Assembly (NCBI RefSeq): GCF_048771995.1
Contig: NC_133024.1
Location: 9,002,001-9,066,000 of the forward strand
Length of the DNA: 64,000 nucleotides
Direction of reading: 5' to 3'
Origin: Taeniopygia guttata
Taxonomy: Eukaryota > Chordata > Aves > Passeriformes > Estrildidae
Shown: piece after piece, positions 43,091 through 63,206 of the stretch
Layout: each line of letters begins with the position of its first letter
How positions within the stretch are numbered: the stretch's first letter is position 1
The notes under the pieces: model-generated
Seen by the model: only the letters and a program-made list of their open reading frames with translations
The model's database searches: none
What the model was told of the DNA's origin: nothing
Translations under genes and position numbers: made by a program

Positions 43091-46000
43091 GGCTGAGATA
43101 AGACACCTGTCTGTCAGGGCTAGGCTAAGACTAAGGACATACAGAGCTCTTCTCCTCTGCAGAGCCTTCACAGGCAGACAAGGATAGCTCCTAATAAACA
43201 GAAAAGAAAATCAGGGGTTTGTGTATATGGACATGAATGCACAAGTTTATGAATACTGCTGTAATTAACACTATACAACAAAAGAAATGCTATCAGTAGC
43301 CACAGCCCTTATTGTTATTCCATGTTTTGTCCCAAAACACAATCTCTCCACATCAGTCTTTCTCCAACACTAGGGAAGTCATGACTAGGACATCAGTAAA
43401 ACTGTACATACATATTTGGGTTCCAGTTCTACATTATTTGTCCCACGGGATGTTGAGTTTGGCAGGAAGCTCATAGAACTTGATTTACAACCAAAATAAC
43501 ACAAAATGTGCAAGTGCCACAAATGGCCAACCATGCTACTGCCATGAAGGCTTACTGTGACAGCTCCATCATTTCACCTTATGCCTAGTTCAGATACAAC
43601 TGCACACCACCAGGCCCTTTGTTCTCAATGGTTACCTTAACTACAAGCCAGAAATCAATAAAGGCACAGGAGGGGAACCACAGATGGAAATGGAAGCACT
43701 GAGTCACTCCCACTGCTACCTGCAGTTTTAGAATAGTGCTAAGCCTGAGAAATGCCACTATGAATACCGAGTGCAAACAGAGAAATAGCTGTGTCTGAAG
43801 CTCAAATATTACCTTGAATTCATATTATCCCTATCACTTCTGTAAAGTCCTAAAAGCTTTGAAAATTTCACTTGCAAGTAAGCACTGTGCTAGCAATACA
43901 TTTGGGGTTTTTTTTCCTAAAACATTAACTTCACTTTCTGTCATTAAAAGAATGTCCAGACCAAACTAAAAAGGCTTCCACACTAGGTCCACTCTGAGTC
44001 TTCAAAAGCTAATCTGAGAATTTTGAAAATCTTGGACTAAATAATACGATTAATTTTGACATACCATTTAACCTGGAGTGAGGGTTTATGCTGAAGTTTT
44101 CTAAATATATTTGAAACAGAAAAAAAAAAAAAAAGTGGGCATAGGCACAGTGTTAGTCCAAATGTGAACACCGAGAAGAGTGACAGTGTAGCCAAATACA
44201 AACTAGTTATTTGCTACTATACTATAGCTGCTCAGAAACACTCCTCTCCTTGCTTAGGTCACTGCTTTGGAGAGGTTATCACCACTGACCAAGCTCTTTG
44301 CAACATTTTTTTGAGGCTATCGTGAAGGTAAGCAAGAAGCATGTGCTGATAAAGAACTGATTTGAAATGTCAGCTTTATGGGAGGAGGGTGCCAGTACAG
44401 CTGGCTGGCTTTTTTTTTTTTTTCTTTTTCTCAAGTACAAGAGGATTAAAACCTTCCTGGTCAGGAAGAAAACCCAGAGGAAAAGAAGCCAAAAGTCTGA
44501 CAGGGCTATGAACCTTATAGCTATAGCAATAATTTTCCAAATGACTAATAATAAGGAGTCGATAATCCAAAGGATGATCTCTGAAGTGAAGAGCACCAAA
44601 TTACTTTGGGGAGAAAATCAATTATCTCCTTTTGCGGCTGCACAGCCTACAATATGCAAATGCACAGAAGTTACCATAGTCACAGAAACCTGAATATCAA
44701 CTTAGATGAGAAAAAAACATGGAATTTTACAAGAATTGCTCAAAAATATCCTCTTCATGAATGGATGCATATCTTCTTTATTGACACAGCTGCAATGTTA
44801 TTCTGATACTCTTCATCACAAAGGCTGACAGCCGTCTAGAGATGTCAGCATCTATGAAAGAGATGCTGCACTATGGTGAAAGCAGAATGGGGCAACTGGG
44901 TCTGGAAGGCAGTAGAGAAATCAAATTATCATCAAATATTGTGGACAGATTTTTAACATCTCTTCTCTTGCTGAGTGGTGTCTTACTCCATAACTGGGTC
45001 ACTGAAATTAATGGAACTACTTGCAAGTAAAACAGTACTCTGTCTGCCTTAGAGCATCAGAATCTGACCCACAGCACATATTCAAATGTCACCTTGTATT
45101 TTAATGTATCTCAGACTTTAGGGGGTTTAAAAATATTATTAATTTAGAAATAGACTCCTTATTGGGATCAGGCTCCTTTTTTCACTAGAAACACAAATGT
45201 CTTTAGACGAGATGTCTGAACATTTGGCTACTTGTTACTAAAAATCCCATTTCCATGCCTGTGTAATCCACGTTCCCTGAAGGTTTTGAGAGCAAGGAGC
45301 TTATTGTTGATGAAAAGGGAGAAGTGCAGCCTAAGGGAGCTCCAGATGGATGGAGGTCTCCAAGGGGAGGGGTGCATTCCTCAAGCATCAGCTGGTGATC
45401 CAGGAAGACTGTATGGGACAGACCTCATACACGTTGCAGTTAAGCATCGGGTTTAGGGACTTTGGTTAAAATGCATTTAACCTCTGGATTTAAGGATAAA
45501 ATACTATTATCCCTACTGGGGGATAACTGACAAAAGCACTGTATCAATTGTGCTTGGAACGATGAGTTTCCCTAATTACAAGCACCGCCTTTAAGACCAC
45601 ACTAGGGAAGCCTCTGAAAAGACTCAGAAATGAGACAAGGAAAGTTTTATCCAGAACAGCTTATTTAGAGCAACGATTTTTCTCAGCCTCAGCATATCCC
45701 TGGTATTTTCTAAAAATGGGAACAGAATGGTGTCACTTCTGAGATGTTGAAAAGAGCTGAAAGTACTTGGACTCAAGCCACAGAAGAGAGCAACCCAACT
45801 GCAGGACAGGGATAAGGACCTCCTAGCCTTATTAATGATTTGAGAGACGGCGCAGACACTTCTCTCAGTGATGAAAAAAGGAAAGCAAAGCAGTGAGAGG
45901 TCTTTGTGCTCTACAGGTGAATTTCCCTGGTTCTGGACAAAAAAATCTTAGACTTAACACAGAATATGGAAAAAGTATTTGTGGATTGCCTCACTACTTA

Positions 46001-46594
46001 TGTCTCTGAGAGACAGACTGGGGTTAAGACCTCATTATAGGAGGGGAAAGTCTCACTTAATACCATATCACTGTTTCTCAAGGTTATTCTGTGACCCTTT
46101 TTATATCTGCTTTTATACCTGCTCTTCAGAGACACATGGGGTGATTAACACCATCATAGATAACTTCATTTAGTGTCCCAAGCTACTGGGATAAGGCACT
46201 AAGCTGGAGCTATTTAAATATATATTTTTAAGGTAACTCCTAAAGCCTGAATACAGAACTTATTAATACCTGTAGTGCTTCAGTGAAAACATGATGAGGT
46301 CAAGAAGCTGCAAACTTGTCCAGTCTAAGGTCCACCAAAACATCTGTGGCCACCTGCCATGAAAGCAAATATTGCCTCCAAGGATGGCTTAGGTCAGGCC
46401 ATGAAGTTTCTGGGCTGTCAGCCTGCCTCTCTGCTGAGGTGTTGCTGCTGAGTTAATTTTCAGTCCTGAAGTAAACTGAAACTGTTCCTGCATAAGAACT
46501 AAACTTTCAGTGAGGGGACTCTTTTCACTGGAGGAAAGCTACAGTTGAGTGGCCCACAAAATCAACATTTATGGCAAAAAAACCCCCAAAAAAT

Positions 46595-46618
46595 AAAAAA
46601 AAAAAAAAAAAAAAAAAA
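46595..46618. repeat. 24-A homopolymer run
   Basis: Uninterrupted run of 24 A, preceded by shorter A and C runs. Confidence 0.9.
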
Positions 46619-49127
46619 GAGAAGTCAGTCATAGCTGAGAAAGCTTGAAAAGATCTACTGTGCATGTGGTGCCTAAACTATACTCTTCACTCTTTTGGAG
46701 CAGCACTGAATTATGACCTCTTACCAGCTGTAGCATATGATGTGCTCTAATATCAAAAATATGTATTTGGAAATAAATAGTAACAGTAAAATGTACAGGC
46801 TGCATACCACCTCCATGCCACAGGGCATTGCTTTGCATAGGCTCATTCCTTACAGGAATTACCATAGAAATACACTGGCCTGCCTAACACAGCAAGTTGC
46901 AAAAGCCCTCTCTGAAGAAGGTGCTATGAAATATTTACATACATTAATTCTCTGGAGTCACTTATGGCATGCATAGGCCTTAGAAAAGTTTTGTCCTACC
47001 ACCATTTTGTACAAGTTGGTCATAACTCTGCAACTTGAAAATCATTATCCTCTCCATCAGCTTCTGTTCTTGCTCTTATTATCAACCTGAAAGTCCAGTC
47101 TGAAACACCCACAACATGTAGCCTTTTGTAAGACAGACCTCATCAAGAATTCAGTTCAGCAAATCTTGACAAGAATTTTTCTTTGCAAGTAGCAGACAGA
47201 CTATGTATATATATTTAAGGATAACATCGGAGTTGGTTGCCTTAGTAACAGGATCTTTCAGCCATTGCATTTAGTATTTACTCAGCACTGGAAATGTACA
47301 CTGTATTGTGAAAAAATAGAGTATTTTTATTAGTCTGCCTCTGTGTATATGCCCATCAGCAGCAAATACACACACACTGTGTAGTCTGACTTTCCATTTC
47401 TGAGTTATGTGAAACCTCTGAGAAGGGAGCATGCAGAAATGAAACCAGGGCACCTGGTGCAATGTATTTTTGTTACAAGTGTTTAGAGAGAGAAAAAAAG
47501 TATGTTGTGAGAGTTTAAAGCTCTGTACTAAAGATACTCCTTGTCTCCCAATAATACATCCAGAAGCAGAAAACTATAAAAGCATTTCTACCCCATGGTT
47601 TCATATTCTCCTGAAAACAAATATACAGACAACAGTTATGAAAGAGGATATTTGTAAAGTGGCAGTTTCCACAACTGCATTAATTTGCAGTACCAGTTAA
47701 CAAGAAATGTTAAAAGGCTGTTTTACTTGGCATTTGGGGGGATGGAGAGAAGTGTATATACATTCAAAGTTCTGCTTCAAATTCTGCTTCACTCTGGGTG
47801 AAACAAAGCACCAGTTACAGCTGCATCAATTAAAATGCATGAAAAATTAAACAGAATTGAGACATTGAATTTTGGGACCAGTCAGGATGCCAAAAGGTTT
47901 ATAACTCTTCCTATGCAAACATGGCATGAGATTTTTATCCTCCCAGCAAGACAAAGTTGCCTTCAGGTGCTAAGAACAAACCCAGCACCTCCAGCTGCCC
48001 AGTGCCTCGTGTGAGGGCACGAGGCTGCCTGGGAACAGAGATGATGTACCATGGCACAGAGTCCCTCCTGCCTCTGGGAAGTGAAGAGCTGGGAATTGCT
48101 TTGCTCCAAGCCAACAGGCAAAGACCCACTGGGTTTTCACAGATTTTATTTCAAGGCCCAAGAATAGAACCAGGCTCTTTTGCTTGGAAGTATGAGAGCA
48201 GGTCACCCAGGACCTTATGGTTCCAAATGTTCAGGGCTCAGGCTGGAGAAGGTTTAGGCTTGTGAACCAATGTGGCAGACTGCTTCTTTTAATAATCTGT
48301 GCATTACCTCTTGCTCTTATGGTAACCCAGCTCTTGCACTGATAAGAAATCCACTCCTGAACTGCTCTTTCTCATTATAATTTAAGAAAGTGTAAAACAC
48401 TTCTGTATTATAGCAATTTAATATCTGATATGGCCTCTGTCACAGTGTTATATCACACCCGTACAGTATGATGGACTCGGGTCTAATATGGCTTTTCCTC
48501 CTCTAACTACTGCAATCTTATATCCATTTTGCAATTCAGATGGAACAGACCCTGCTCAGACAGGAAAGCAGAATGTTATAATCTCATAGAATAACTTAAA
48601 TGTAATTACAGACAAAAGGTTTATTCTATATTAAAAAAATAAGAGCTGAAAATAGATGTGGGAAAGGCCTAATAGCAGAGAGAGCAGGTTGAACCAGACA
48701 GTTCCACTGGTTTAAAGCCTACCTATCAAATGCAGGCTTTTTCTTCTATCATGAACACTTTTCTCCCCAGTCCTGACTTTCTCAGTTTTTTGTAGCACCA
48801 AATATTGTTGCATAGATGGGTTTGCAATGGACTTTGAGTTAACTGCTGAAAAGGAGACCTGAAGTCTGCTACCAGACAGCATTACTGGGCTTTGCACTCC
48901 CCCCAGAGGGGCAGGAGTGTGAGTCACTGTGTTCATGTGTAGGGCACTGCTGGTGCTCCACCAGCTGGAAAAGCCAGCGGTGCCACACGATTTCAGTACA
49001 AGGGAGGCTACAAAGCACCCAGCTGGATGGGGAGCAGCAGCAGGAGGAGCAGAGAGGTGGATCCATTACCCAAGAGAAATCACGTCTCCAGGCTGATTAA
49101 AATGTTTGTGTTTAAAAAGAAAAGCTC

Positions 49128-49146
49128 TTTTTTTTTTTTTTTTTTT
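49128..49146. repeat. 19-T homopolymer run
   Basis: Uninterrupted run of 19 T in intergenic DNA; several A runs of similar length follow at about 49394 and 49466. Confidence 0.88.
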
Positions 49147-52100
49147 CCCATTTCTGTTGACATCCTTCATTGTAATATAGAGAAAGCTTAGTATTTCTGT
49201 AAAACATAGAGAGGAAAAAAAGTTGTTTAAAAATGGCATAGAGATGGCAAGCTGCTTCTCCTGACAGGTCTTCCACGAGTTACCTCATTTTCACAGGCTG
49301 CAAACTAAGCTGCATTTTCTCAGGACTGTCTTTTATAGGAAGAGCTCTGCTGCTGTTTATCACACACTTGAAATAAAATCTATCAATTTGCAGTAAAAAA
49401 AAAAAAAAAAAAGAGTTCTGAGAATTGGGAAAAGGTTTTAGCTAGTATAGCTTTTTGACTAATTAAAAAAAAAAAAATCTTTGCTTGTTCTGCTCAGATT
49501 TTAGGGCCACAGAATTCAAAACTAAAATATGTAAAAGTCACACAGAAAGAGGCTTACCAGCAGAATTCTTACCCACACAATAATCAGAAAGAAGAAACAA
49601 AATGGTAGTGAATTACCAGCTCTCAGTGACTGCAGATAATGGATAACTCAATATTATTTTATGGGAGATCCCCTGTACAAAATCAAATTACCAAAGAGTT
49701 TTAACTATTTGGCTGCCAACCCCATACACTTTGAACTATCCAGACATGCCATATTTTCCATATATTGACCCAGAATGTGTAATCCAACTTCAAAAAGCTG
49801 TGCATTAGTAGCTGTGACCATACAGAGCATGATATATAACTATTGTTTTGCTTTCAATTAATGTAGTAGTGACAAGGATACAGACAGGTCTTGCAATTTG
49901 CATTATTCATTGCCATTGAAATTGCAACACCTTTTTTTCCATTTGTTCTATTTTGCTGATAAGTATACTGCAGGTTCTTTAACTGTCTTTTTTTTTTTTG
50001 ATTGGCACAGCATTGTATATCTGTGTCTATCCTAAAGTGCTTCTGTCATACCTAACTGCTTCTGAAATGAAAGCACAGACAATGGTGACTGCAATAAACA
50101 GCAGACAGAAAAGGACAGGTAGTTTGTTGGATTGTTCCTTGGATCCTTTTCAGCAAAGTGAGTGCAAAGTATTGATGTTGCATGATGTGAACTGAATCTA
50201 CATCTCCTCATGAGAGAGAGGACAGCTACAGTGGGAGTAAACAGGTAAGGAGAAAAAAAAAGAGTAAGTTTGTTGTTCAGCAGCTGAAGCTGTCAAGGTC
50301 CTTAGGAAAGGGAAAATCTGGAAGAATCAACATCTGTCAGCTCTGCTCACTTTGGGACTGACTGACAGCAAGTGAAGAGCATTATCCTGAGATGGGAAAC
50401 ATTTGGGACTTCTCCAGACCATAAGAAGAGAGGCATTCTCTGTCCCAACAATTCAGCAGAAATTGATATACTTCTACTACCTCTTCCTAAACTTGTGATA
50501 TACCTCCCTCACACTTTTTAATTGCAGCTGTGGCTGCTGTGGGAACACCTTAGTGTGATCACAGCCACAGAGCCCTCTCAGCTACGTACTGCAAAGAGAA
50601 AGAAAAAAAAAAGGCAGTCTAGCCCAATGAAACTGTTTGCACATAGTCAGAAATTTTCCTTAGAACCATGACATAAACATACTGTTGCATTTTTATCAGT
50701 ATTTTGTATTTGGTAAAAATATTCTGAAGCTTAAGGGCTCAGCGCCCACAAATATGCTGGCACACAGATTTTGCATATCTTGTAAAGTCTCTGCCCGTGC
50801 TTGAGCGTGCATAAGCAGTAGCTGATTTCTCAAACATTTCATATCTGAGCTGCAGGACCAAGCCAAAAGCATGGCAATGAATTATGAGCTGCACGAAGCT
50901 GTTGATACAGTCCAGCAGACCTACACACAGTGCAATCATTCAAGAAAGAGAGAGGAAACTGGCATAGGACTTTTATTTTATTGTGATTGCACAGAAAGGC
51001 TAATCTCTGCTTCTGTGGATGGATCGTTTTCCCTAGCTGTACATACTTCTTCTGGAATGGCTCTAACTTTACAGGATCTGCTTCCAACAAACTTCTCTCC
51101 AGGCTAAACAGACACTTGCTCCTCACACAACATTGCATAGGGGAGTGATGCTGAAAAAAGAAGACATGGTGTGGCTGACATCTTTGCTTGTCTTGTGAAA
51201 GTAATCTGAGTAACGTCGGAACGATTCCATCAATACTGTCAGAAACAGGTTTAAGAGCCCTCCAGGTAGGTTGCAAGCCTTGGCACAGGGAACAACTAAT
51301 GCAAAGTGGTTGCCAATTGACCAGAGGTTCTGGGAAGGTACAAAGCAACACTAAGGACCTTGACTTAGGCTGATGACACGCTTTTCGTCTTCTGTGTTCT
51401 CAACATTTCTTTCCCTATTTCAGAGGGTCTGGAGTATGAAAGAAGCATGGTGGGCTATGCTGTCAAGTGCCATTGGTTTTACATATGTCACTCAGGAATG
51501 ACACCAAACAGAGTTTGCATAATGCTGGATGAGCTTGCTCACATCTCAGTTGTATCTGAACCATGTATCCACTAAACTGAAGTATGCTGGGCATTTACAC
51601 AATAATGGCAACTCTGGTTCCTGCAGAACAGATGTGTACTATAAAGATCATTAGGAAACGCCACTACCACCTTGCCCAATGAGCAATCCCATCAAATCTT
51701 TGATGATACTGCTTAACAGAGATTCCTAAAAATAATGGAAGAAGGTTGATGCTGTTGTAAGATCTCTGGAGTGTTTGAGACATTTTTTCTCAAATTGTAT
51801 TGGCCCTCCAGGCTTGTTATTTATTCTTGAGTCACTGACCTTCAGCGTTCCTTTGCTTCACACAGTGTAAAAAGGAATATATCCTCTTACCTATTATTTC
51901 TTCCTGGATTGAAAACAATATGGGCCAGGGAGCTAGGTCTTCTAGGAAAATAGGCAGAGCATGGTTGCTCCTGGAGTACCATAACACTGCTTCTAAGAGA
52001 TGACTTAAATAGATCTTCTGTGCCAGTCAAAAGATTCACGGTAAAGGCCCAAAAGTTCTTATGCAGTGTACAAGCCCACTGAGGTACTGTAGGTGATACC

Positions 52101-52154
52101 TGCAGGAAGAGAACAAATGTAAAACAGATACTCTGATACTTCTGTGCTAGTACT

Positions 52155-52220
52155 CAAAAACAATCAAAAAACAAAAACAAAAAAAAAAAAAAACCAACCC
52201 ACCAAACCAAACCAAAAAAA
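52155..52220. repeat. A-rich low-complexity block with ACCAA units
   Basis: CAAAAA units, a 14-A run and then CCAAACCAAACC units. Low-complexity DNA similar to the block at 36453. Confidence 0.82.
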
Positions 52221-55200
52221 GACCATAACAGAACTTTTCTCTATCCACACATAATGCAAAACTTCTCCTCTGCCTGGAGAGCTCACTGTTCAGGCAGCTA
52301 TATTTGAGTGCATTATTGTGTTTATCCTTTTGTTGTCATTTACAATAGACTGAATTGACAAGCCTGACTGACATCTGTATGGATTTCATATACACAGCAA
52401 CAACATGAATGTGGTGAAGTGGCCTCTTGGGAGACTGCTGGAACTCTTATTCATTATCATTATCACCATGATGATTGGTTCAGATGATGAGCCTCCCAGC
52501 CATCCCATCCTTGAGCTCTGCAGCCCTTCATACAGCGAGGTGCTGCAAACACTGCTGTGAGCGATCGCTTTTCCTGTCCCCCCGTGCAGCCCCTCTCTCC
52601 TTGCTCCCACACAGGACACCCAAGCTGAGCACAAGGTGGATGATGTGTTCCAGGCACCAGCACAAATCCAAGCCAAGCCACGATTGAGGCACACTACCCC
52701 AGGCTGCTGTGGCTGGGGAGTATTCAGGCAAGTTCACAGCTGCCTTTTGGCCTTACAACACTGGCCCACTTCACCATGGTCAAGCAGGAAGAGAAATTCT
52801 CAGTTACCAGACCAGTAAGTGCCAAACTGCTTTCCCTCATCAATATAATGGCTCTGATTTTTATTTTTCACACCACAGAAAGCTGCATCAGCATTCAGAC
52901 CAAGAAATTCAAGAAGAAAACAGGACAGATAAAAAAATCTGTGAAAATCTCTTTTCTCTTCCAAATTGTTTTTCCTAGACACCTACTGGGTTCCATTATA
53001 GTGGTATCACTGCAACTGTATTCATGAAAGGGGAAATAGTAATTTCATTGTAACCTCAAAATTATTTCATGAGGGTTTGGTGAAAGGGGTATGTTAAAGC
53101 AATTAAAGAAGCTGTAATGAAAATGTTGCACCGTTTTCATGACTTATGCCTTTACAAGACTTTGGATAACTACTGCTAAAGGTTAATATGCTTTATATGA
53201 ATCTGCAGGTATATGTCAGACACCAAAAGCAATCTGGGGAAGGAATGCTGCATGGCAGAGACATCTGCTGGGAGCTTCTTGCACTCCTCCCACACCTCGT
53301 GGTTCAGCTCTCCGGGGTTGTGGGTCCTGGGAGAAGCCCCGAGCTGCTCCTGCTGCCTCCAGCTGGGGAGTGAGTTTGTGACTAATGGAGAATTCAGCAC
53401 ACCCCTGCCCAGCCAGTCAGCCACTCCACAGGAGCCAGAAATCTTTAGGCTATGTGGAATTTTAATGGAAACTTTTGCATCTAAATTGAAGGCTATGCTA
53501 CCCTATCCAGCTGCCTGACATTGAAGTGTCAGAGGAAGGCTGGTGAAATTCATCCCTTTCCCAAGCATATACAGCAGCAGTAGATCAGTGTTTTAATTAG
53601 GGAAAGGAACTATCAGGAACCTTGGCAATTTTGACAATGTGCTCACACCTAAGGCACTGTTATCTAAGTTAAAAACTGAAAATGATGTTTCAGATTCTAG
53701 CATCTCCTAAATACCTTGCATCAATCACCTCCCTTCTCAGAGAGACATTGATGCTACTCTCCACCTACAAAGTGGAGCTCAATCCTTCTCCCCCTTTTTC
53801 CTTCATCATGGGAAAACATGGATTGATCATCCTGGGTTGATGGGATCACACTGTGCTTTGACCATATCCTGTGTTTCAGTTTTAGACACTGGCTTTACAA
53901 GGACTGAGACAATGCAGAAAGCACTCACCGAGTAAACCCTAGAAAGACAAAACCCTGTTCTGTACAACAGTAGAAAAGAGGACGCTTTGCAAACTCAATT
54001 TCCTTTTCTCCAAATGCAAGGGTGCAGCTGATGCAAAGCATCCTGCAAATGAAAGCAAGCTGTATTTGATTCCACACACCCCCAATGCTTGAACTGTGTT
54101 TAGCACATCACAGGTGTAGGGTTTGAGTGATAATCCCCAGTGTAGCAGGATTTTTCCTGCAGACACCAGTTCACATCTGATGGGACACTGTTTTAAAACC
54201 AGTCTCTGCTCTTACATTGTAAGAACAATTCTCTCCCTCAAGCTACTAGCAGACAAAAACATGTTTACCTCCACCTATCAAAGCATCAGGGGAAAAGAAC
54301 AGCCCCTTGAAGGAAATTAATCCCTGAAAAGCGTTTGAAATGTTACAAACAGCTTACTACCAGAGTGAACAGCTGCACTGAGAAGGATAAACAAGCATTT
54401 GCCCAGCCCCTTGAGGGGAGTTAGCTGCACTTCCCCTCTACAGTCATGCCAGAGGCAGGCAGGTGTAGGGGTCCCGGTGTGTGGTGGCCAAGGATCACTT
54501 GATGTGGCCCAGCCCAGGTATCCCAGGCAAGCAGGTCAGGAGTAGCAGCCCCTCACTCAGGGGCACCCAGAGAAGCTTTATCACAGCTTTTGCAAAGCAC
54601 TTGTGCAGGTCTGAACTTGCACTGCCCACCCTCAGGTGAGGGGGCTCACCATGGAGTATGTGCCCTGCCTGCTGTTGCAGGGAAGTGGCAAAAGCACAGC
54701 ATTCCAGGAAAACAAAGACCAGGCTTCCAGTGCCTGCCCCAAACACATTTATGCTTTCCCCATGAGGCACTCTGTGGTGCAGAGGCTCCATAGATTTCTC
54801 TCCCAGTCAAAGAAGCCTCTCCCTCTATTGCCCAATTCAATGAATATTGAATTACACTGCAAAATCAAGCAGTTTTCTCCAGAAACACTGAATGTTCCCT
54901 TCTGCTCCTGAACAACCATTCCTGAGTGTAGCACTCCCTCAGCTAATAGAGGAAAATGGAGACAGCCTCTCACAAATGAGAGTAGGTAAAAAAAGGTGAT
55001 ACAGAAAACACAGTGGTAATGCCCAAAAACATGAGGGCAAGATCACCAGGATTAGTTCTGCCTATTTTGGAGATGCCACACAAGTCTGGCATCGCTGTGC
55101 AGAATCCAGGAGAATCCATGAGCAGGTCCTAACAGGTCATGGAGAAGATGTGGAGGGAAATAATTAGGCACTTGTGGACTTCTTTTAAGCATACCTGCTG

Positions 55201-56895
55201 AAGACCATGTGCTCAGTGGACTACAGAATATATGTGGTGGACCAAACCTTCAAACTCTGCAGCAGCCTAAACCAACTACAGGGGAGTCAGTGGCTCCTGC
55301 AGAAGCTTCTGGGATGGCAGAGCTCTGCTGCAGGGTGGAAAGTCTGCTGAGATGCTCCCCTTGACTTGACTCCCAGGCAGGTGGCCTGTGCTGTGTAATC
55401 CTGCAGGGAACAGCCAGGCCTCCAGGGAGTCAGGCAGGTGGGGAGGCCTTGACTGACACACTGAATTCATTAAGCTGCTTTGCTAAAGAGAAATAGAACG
55501 GAAATTATACAGAAAAGGGATATTTGAGTTCTGTCCTTGGGCAGGTATGGTAACAAGTGATCCCAAAGTCTCTTAGAGGTTTAACCTCAAGGACAAAAAC
55601 CAAAGCTTGGCCTGTAATCCAGAAAAGGAAAAAAAATCTCTGAGATGCAGGGCTTATATCAGAATCTTTTAAAAACACATCCCTACATATCTGCACTCTG
55701 CAGTGTCATATTTCAGATGGTCCCTATGTATTAAAAAAAGCTGCTATTAAATATCAAAATCACAAGCAAAATCCAGTTTGATTGTATGCCCTTTTTGTGC
55801 TAAACCTTTTTTTTTTGCTCACCATCCACTGACAGTGGCAAAAACCACAAAGTGCCTGCTCATGAGTTACATGGATGAAGAAATACTGTAAACAACTATT
55901 ATGAGTTTCCCCCCACTTAAGAAAGAGCACAAGTACAATGGTCCCACTTCAAGAAAAATGATTAAAGTATCCAAAAGAAATTAAGAAACTAAGTTACCTA
56001 AGTAATTAGAAAACAGGCAGATCATGAGTCATTAAGGTGGCTGAATGGTTTAACCTTCTCTTCCCTTTCCAAAGAGTTTCCACCTTCTCATGCTGAGAAT
56101 GAAGCACAGCAGTATATGTTAAACATAAGCGGAGGATGAATGCATTTTTTACTATTAAGTTAAACCAGTGCCACTTTCTTTGCATACAAAAGAAGCTTCT
56201 AAGAAGTGAACTCCTGGAAATTACTTCTGGGTAATGTGTCTTTCCATCACTTAGGAGAAACAGACATGCTGGAGATGATAGCTACAACAGGACTTAGTCT
56301 AACTTTTCTTCCACTATGCTGTTTGCTACCAGCTACTCATTTATGAATATTTTCTATTTAAAAAGCTTCTAACTTAAACTTCTGCCTGAAACAGAAACCT
56401 GGTCTACAAGAACCTTGACATCCATTACTCCTTATTAATTACAGCAGTTCCCAATTCTGCCCCTCCAGGATGCATTTGAGGGGCGGGTTTCACCTGCATC
56501 CTCCTTGCTTCTCTAAATGGTGGGTAAGAAAGACATCTCCCCTCACCATTAAAAAAGAGAACCAGCTAACTTGTAGCCAGTGAAGTGGGATTTGTTTGCT
56601 GAAATGCATATTTACTGTAAAGTTTTGAGAATCGGTGTGCTTGATTTGAGGAAAGCTTCGACCTTGCGCCCTGCGCAGATTAAACAATGTCTCCTTTCCG
56701 AACCTGGCTCCTGGCCGTGTGAAAGACACGGCGGCCAGGCTCTCTCAAACCCTTGCAGAGGAGGGAAGTCTATACCTTCCAGCTGAAAGCCGAGGGGGAT
56801 AAAGGAAGATGTCCTGCCCCGGCACCGCCACACCGCGGTCTTTGCCGCCCCACGCCGGCGGGAGGCCGCAGAGCACCATGGCGCGGGGGCCCGGG

Positions 56896-56914
56896 ACTAC
56901 AGCTCCCAGCAGCC
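56896..56914 (+). promoter_or_regulatory. HSPA13: ZNF143 (Staf) binding-site match
   Basis: ACTACAGCTCCCAGCAGCC matches the long ZNF143/SBS consensus ACTACAnnTCCCAGnA closely. It lies about 280 bp before the HSPA13 start codon. Confidence 0.8.
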
Positions 56915-56933
56915 ATCGCGAAACCCTCCTGCC

Positions 56934-56945
56934 CGCGCATGCGCC
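56934..56945. promoter_or_regulatory. HSPA13: NRF1 binding-site match
   Basis: CGCGCATGCGCC matches the palindromic NRF1 consensus YGCGCAYGCGCR at 11 of 12 positions. It is 20 bp downstream of the first ZNF143-type site. Confidence 0.75.
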
Positions 56946-57039
56946 TGTGAACGGGCGCACACCGCCTCAGCAGCTAACGGGTACCGCGGCTCCCCGCCCA
57001 TGGGCTGTTACCCGCCGGAACCGGCCGCGCCGCGATGCC

Positions 57040-57057
57040 CACTGGGAGTTGTGGTTT
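57040..57057 (-). promoter_or_regulatory. HSPA13: Second ZNF143-like site, opposite strand
   Basis: The minus strand reads AACCACAACTCCCAGTGG, a near match to ACTACAnnTCCCAGnA with one change in the ACTACA half. It is inverted relative to the first site and about 120 bp before the start codon. Confidence 0.6.
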
Positions 57058-57076
57058 CCTCTCCCGCAGCAGCAGC

Positions 57077-57084
57077 TGACGTGA
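57077..57084 (+). promoter_or_regulatory. HSPA13: CRE/ATF-like motif TGACGTGA
   Basis: TGACGTGA is one base from the palindromic CRE (TGACGTCA) and contains the TGACGTG core bound by ATF6/XBP1-type factors. HSPA13 works in the microsomal compartment, so an ER-stress link is conceivable, but no complete ERSE (CCAAT-N9-CCACG) was seen. Confidence 0.45.
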
Positions 57085-57173
57085 GCGGGGCGGGCGGGAT
57101 ACGCGTACTACCGTTCCCTGCATTCCCCGCGCGGCCCGGAAAGAGCCGTCAGCGGCCGGAGCCACGGGCAGAC

Positions 57174-63206
<6,033 letters not shown>

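Larger units (their letters stand above)
29651..56640. other. Intergenic region between SAMSN1 and HSPA13
   Basis: About 27 kb without a convincing protein-coding gene on either strand. Open frames are short, lack recognisable domains and do not join into a spliced gene. Recognised contents are two CR1 copies (about 32640-33138 and 42700-43090), A- or T-runs (35751-35774, 46595-46618, 49128-49146), A-rich low-complexity blocks (36453-36570, 52155-52220) and an isolated TATA-like motif (34918). Unannotated non-coding transcripts or enhancers cannot be seen from sequence alone. Confidence 0.75.

Noticed and set aside
45720..45920. Segment with 'attaatgatttgagagacgg', considered as a repeat fragment
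   Set aside because: Only a short resemblance to repeat sequence; no order of CR1 or LTR landmarks.
50839..51351. 170-codon open frame on the - strand
   Set aside because: Intergenic, no domain, low-complexity composition and no promoter or poly(A) signal in a convincing arrangement.
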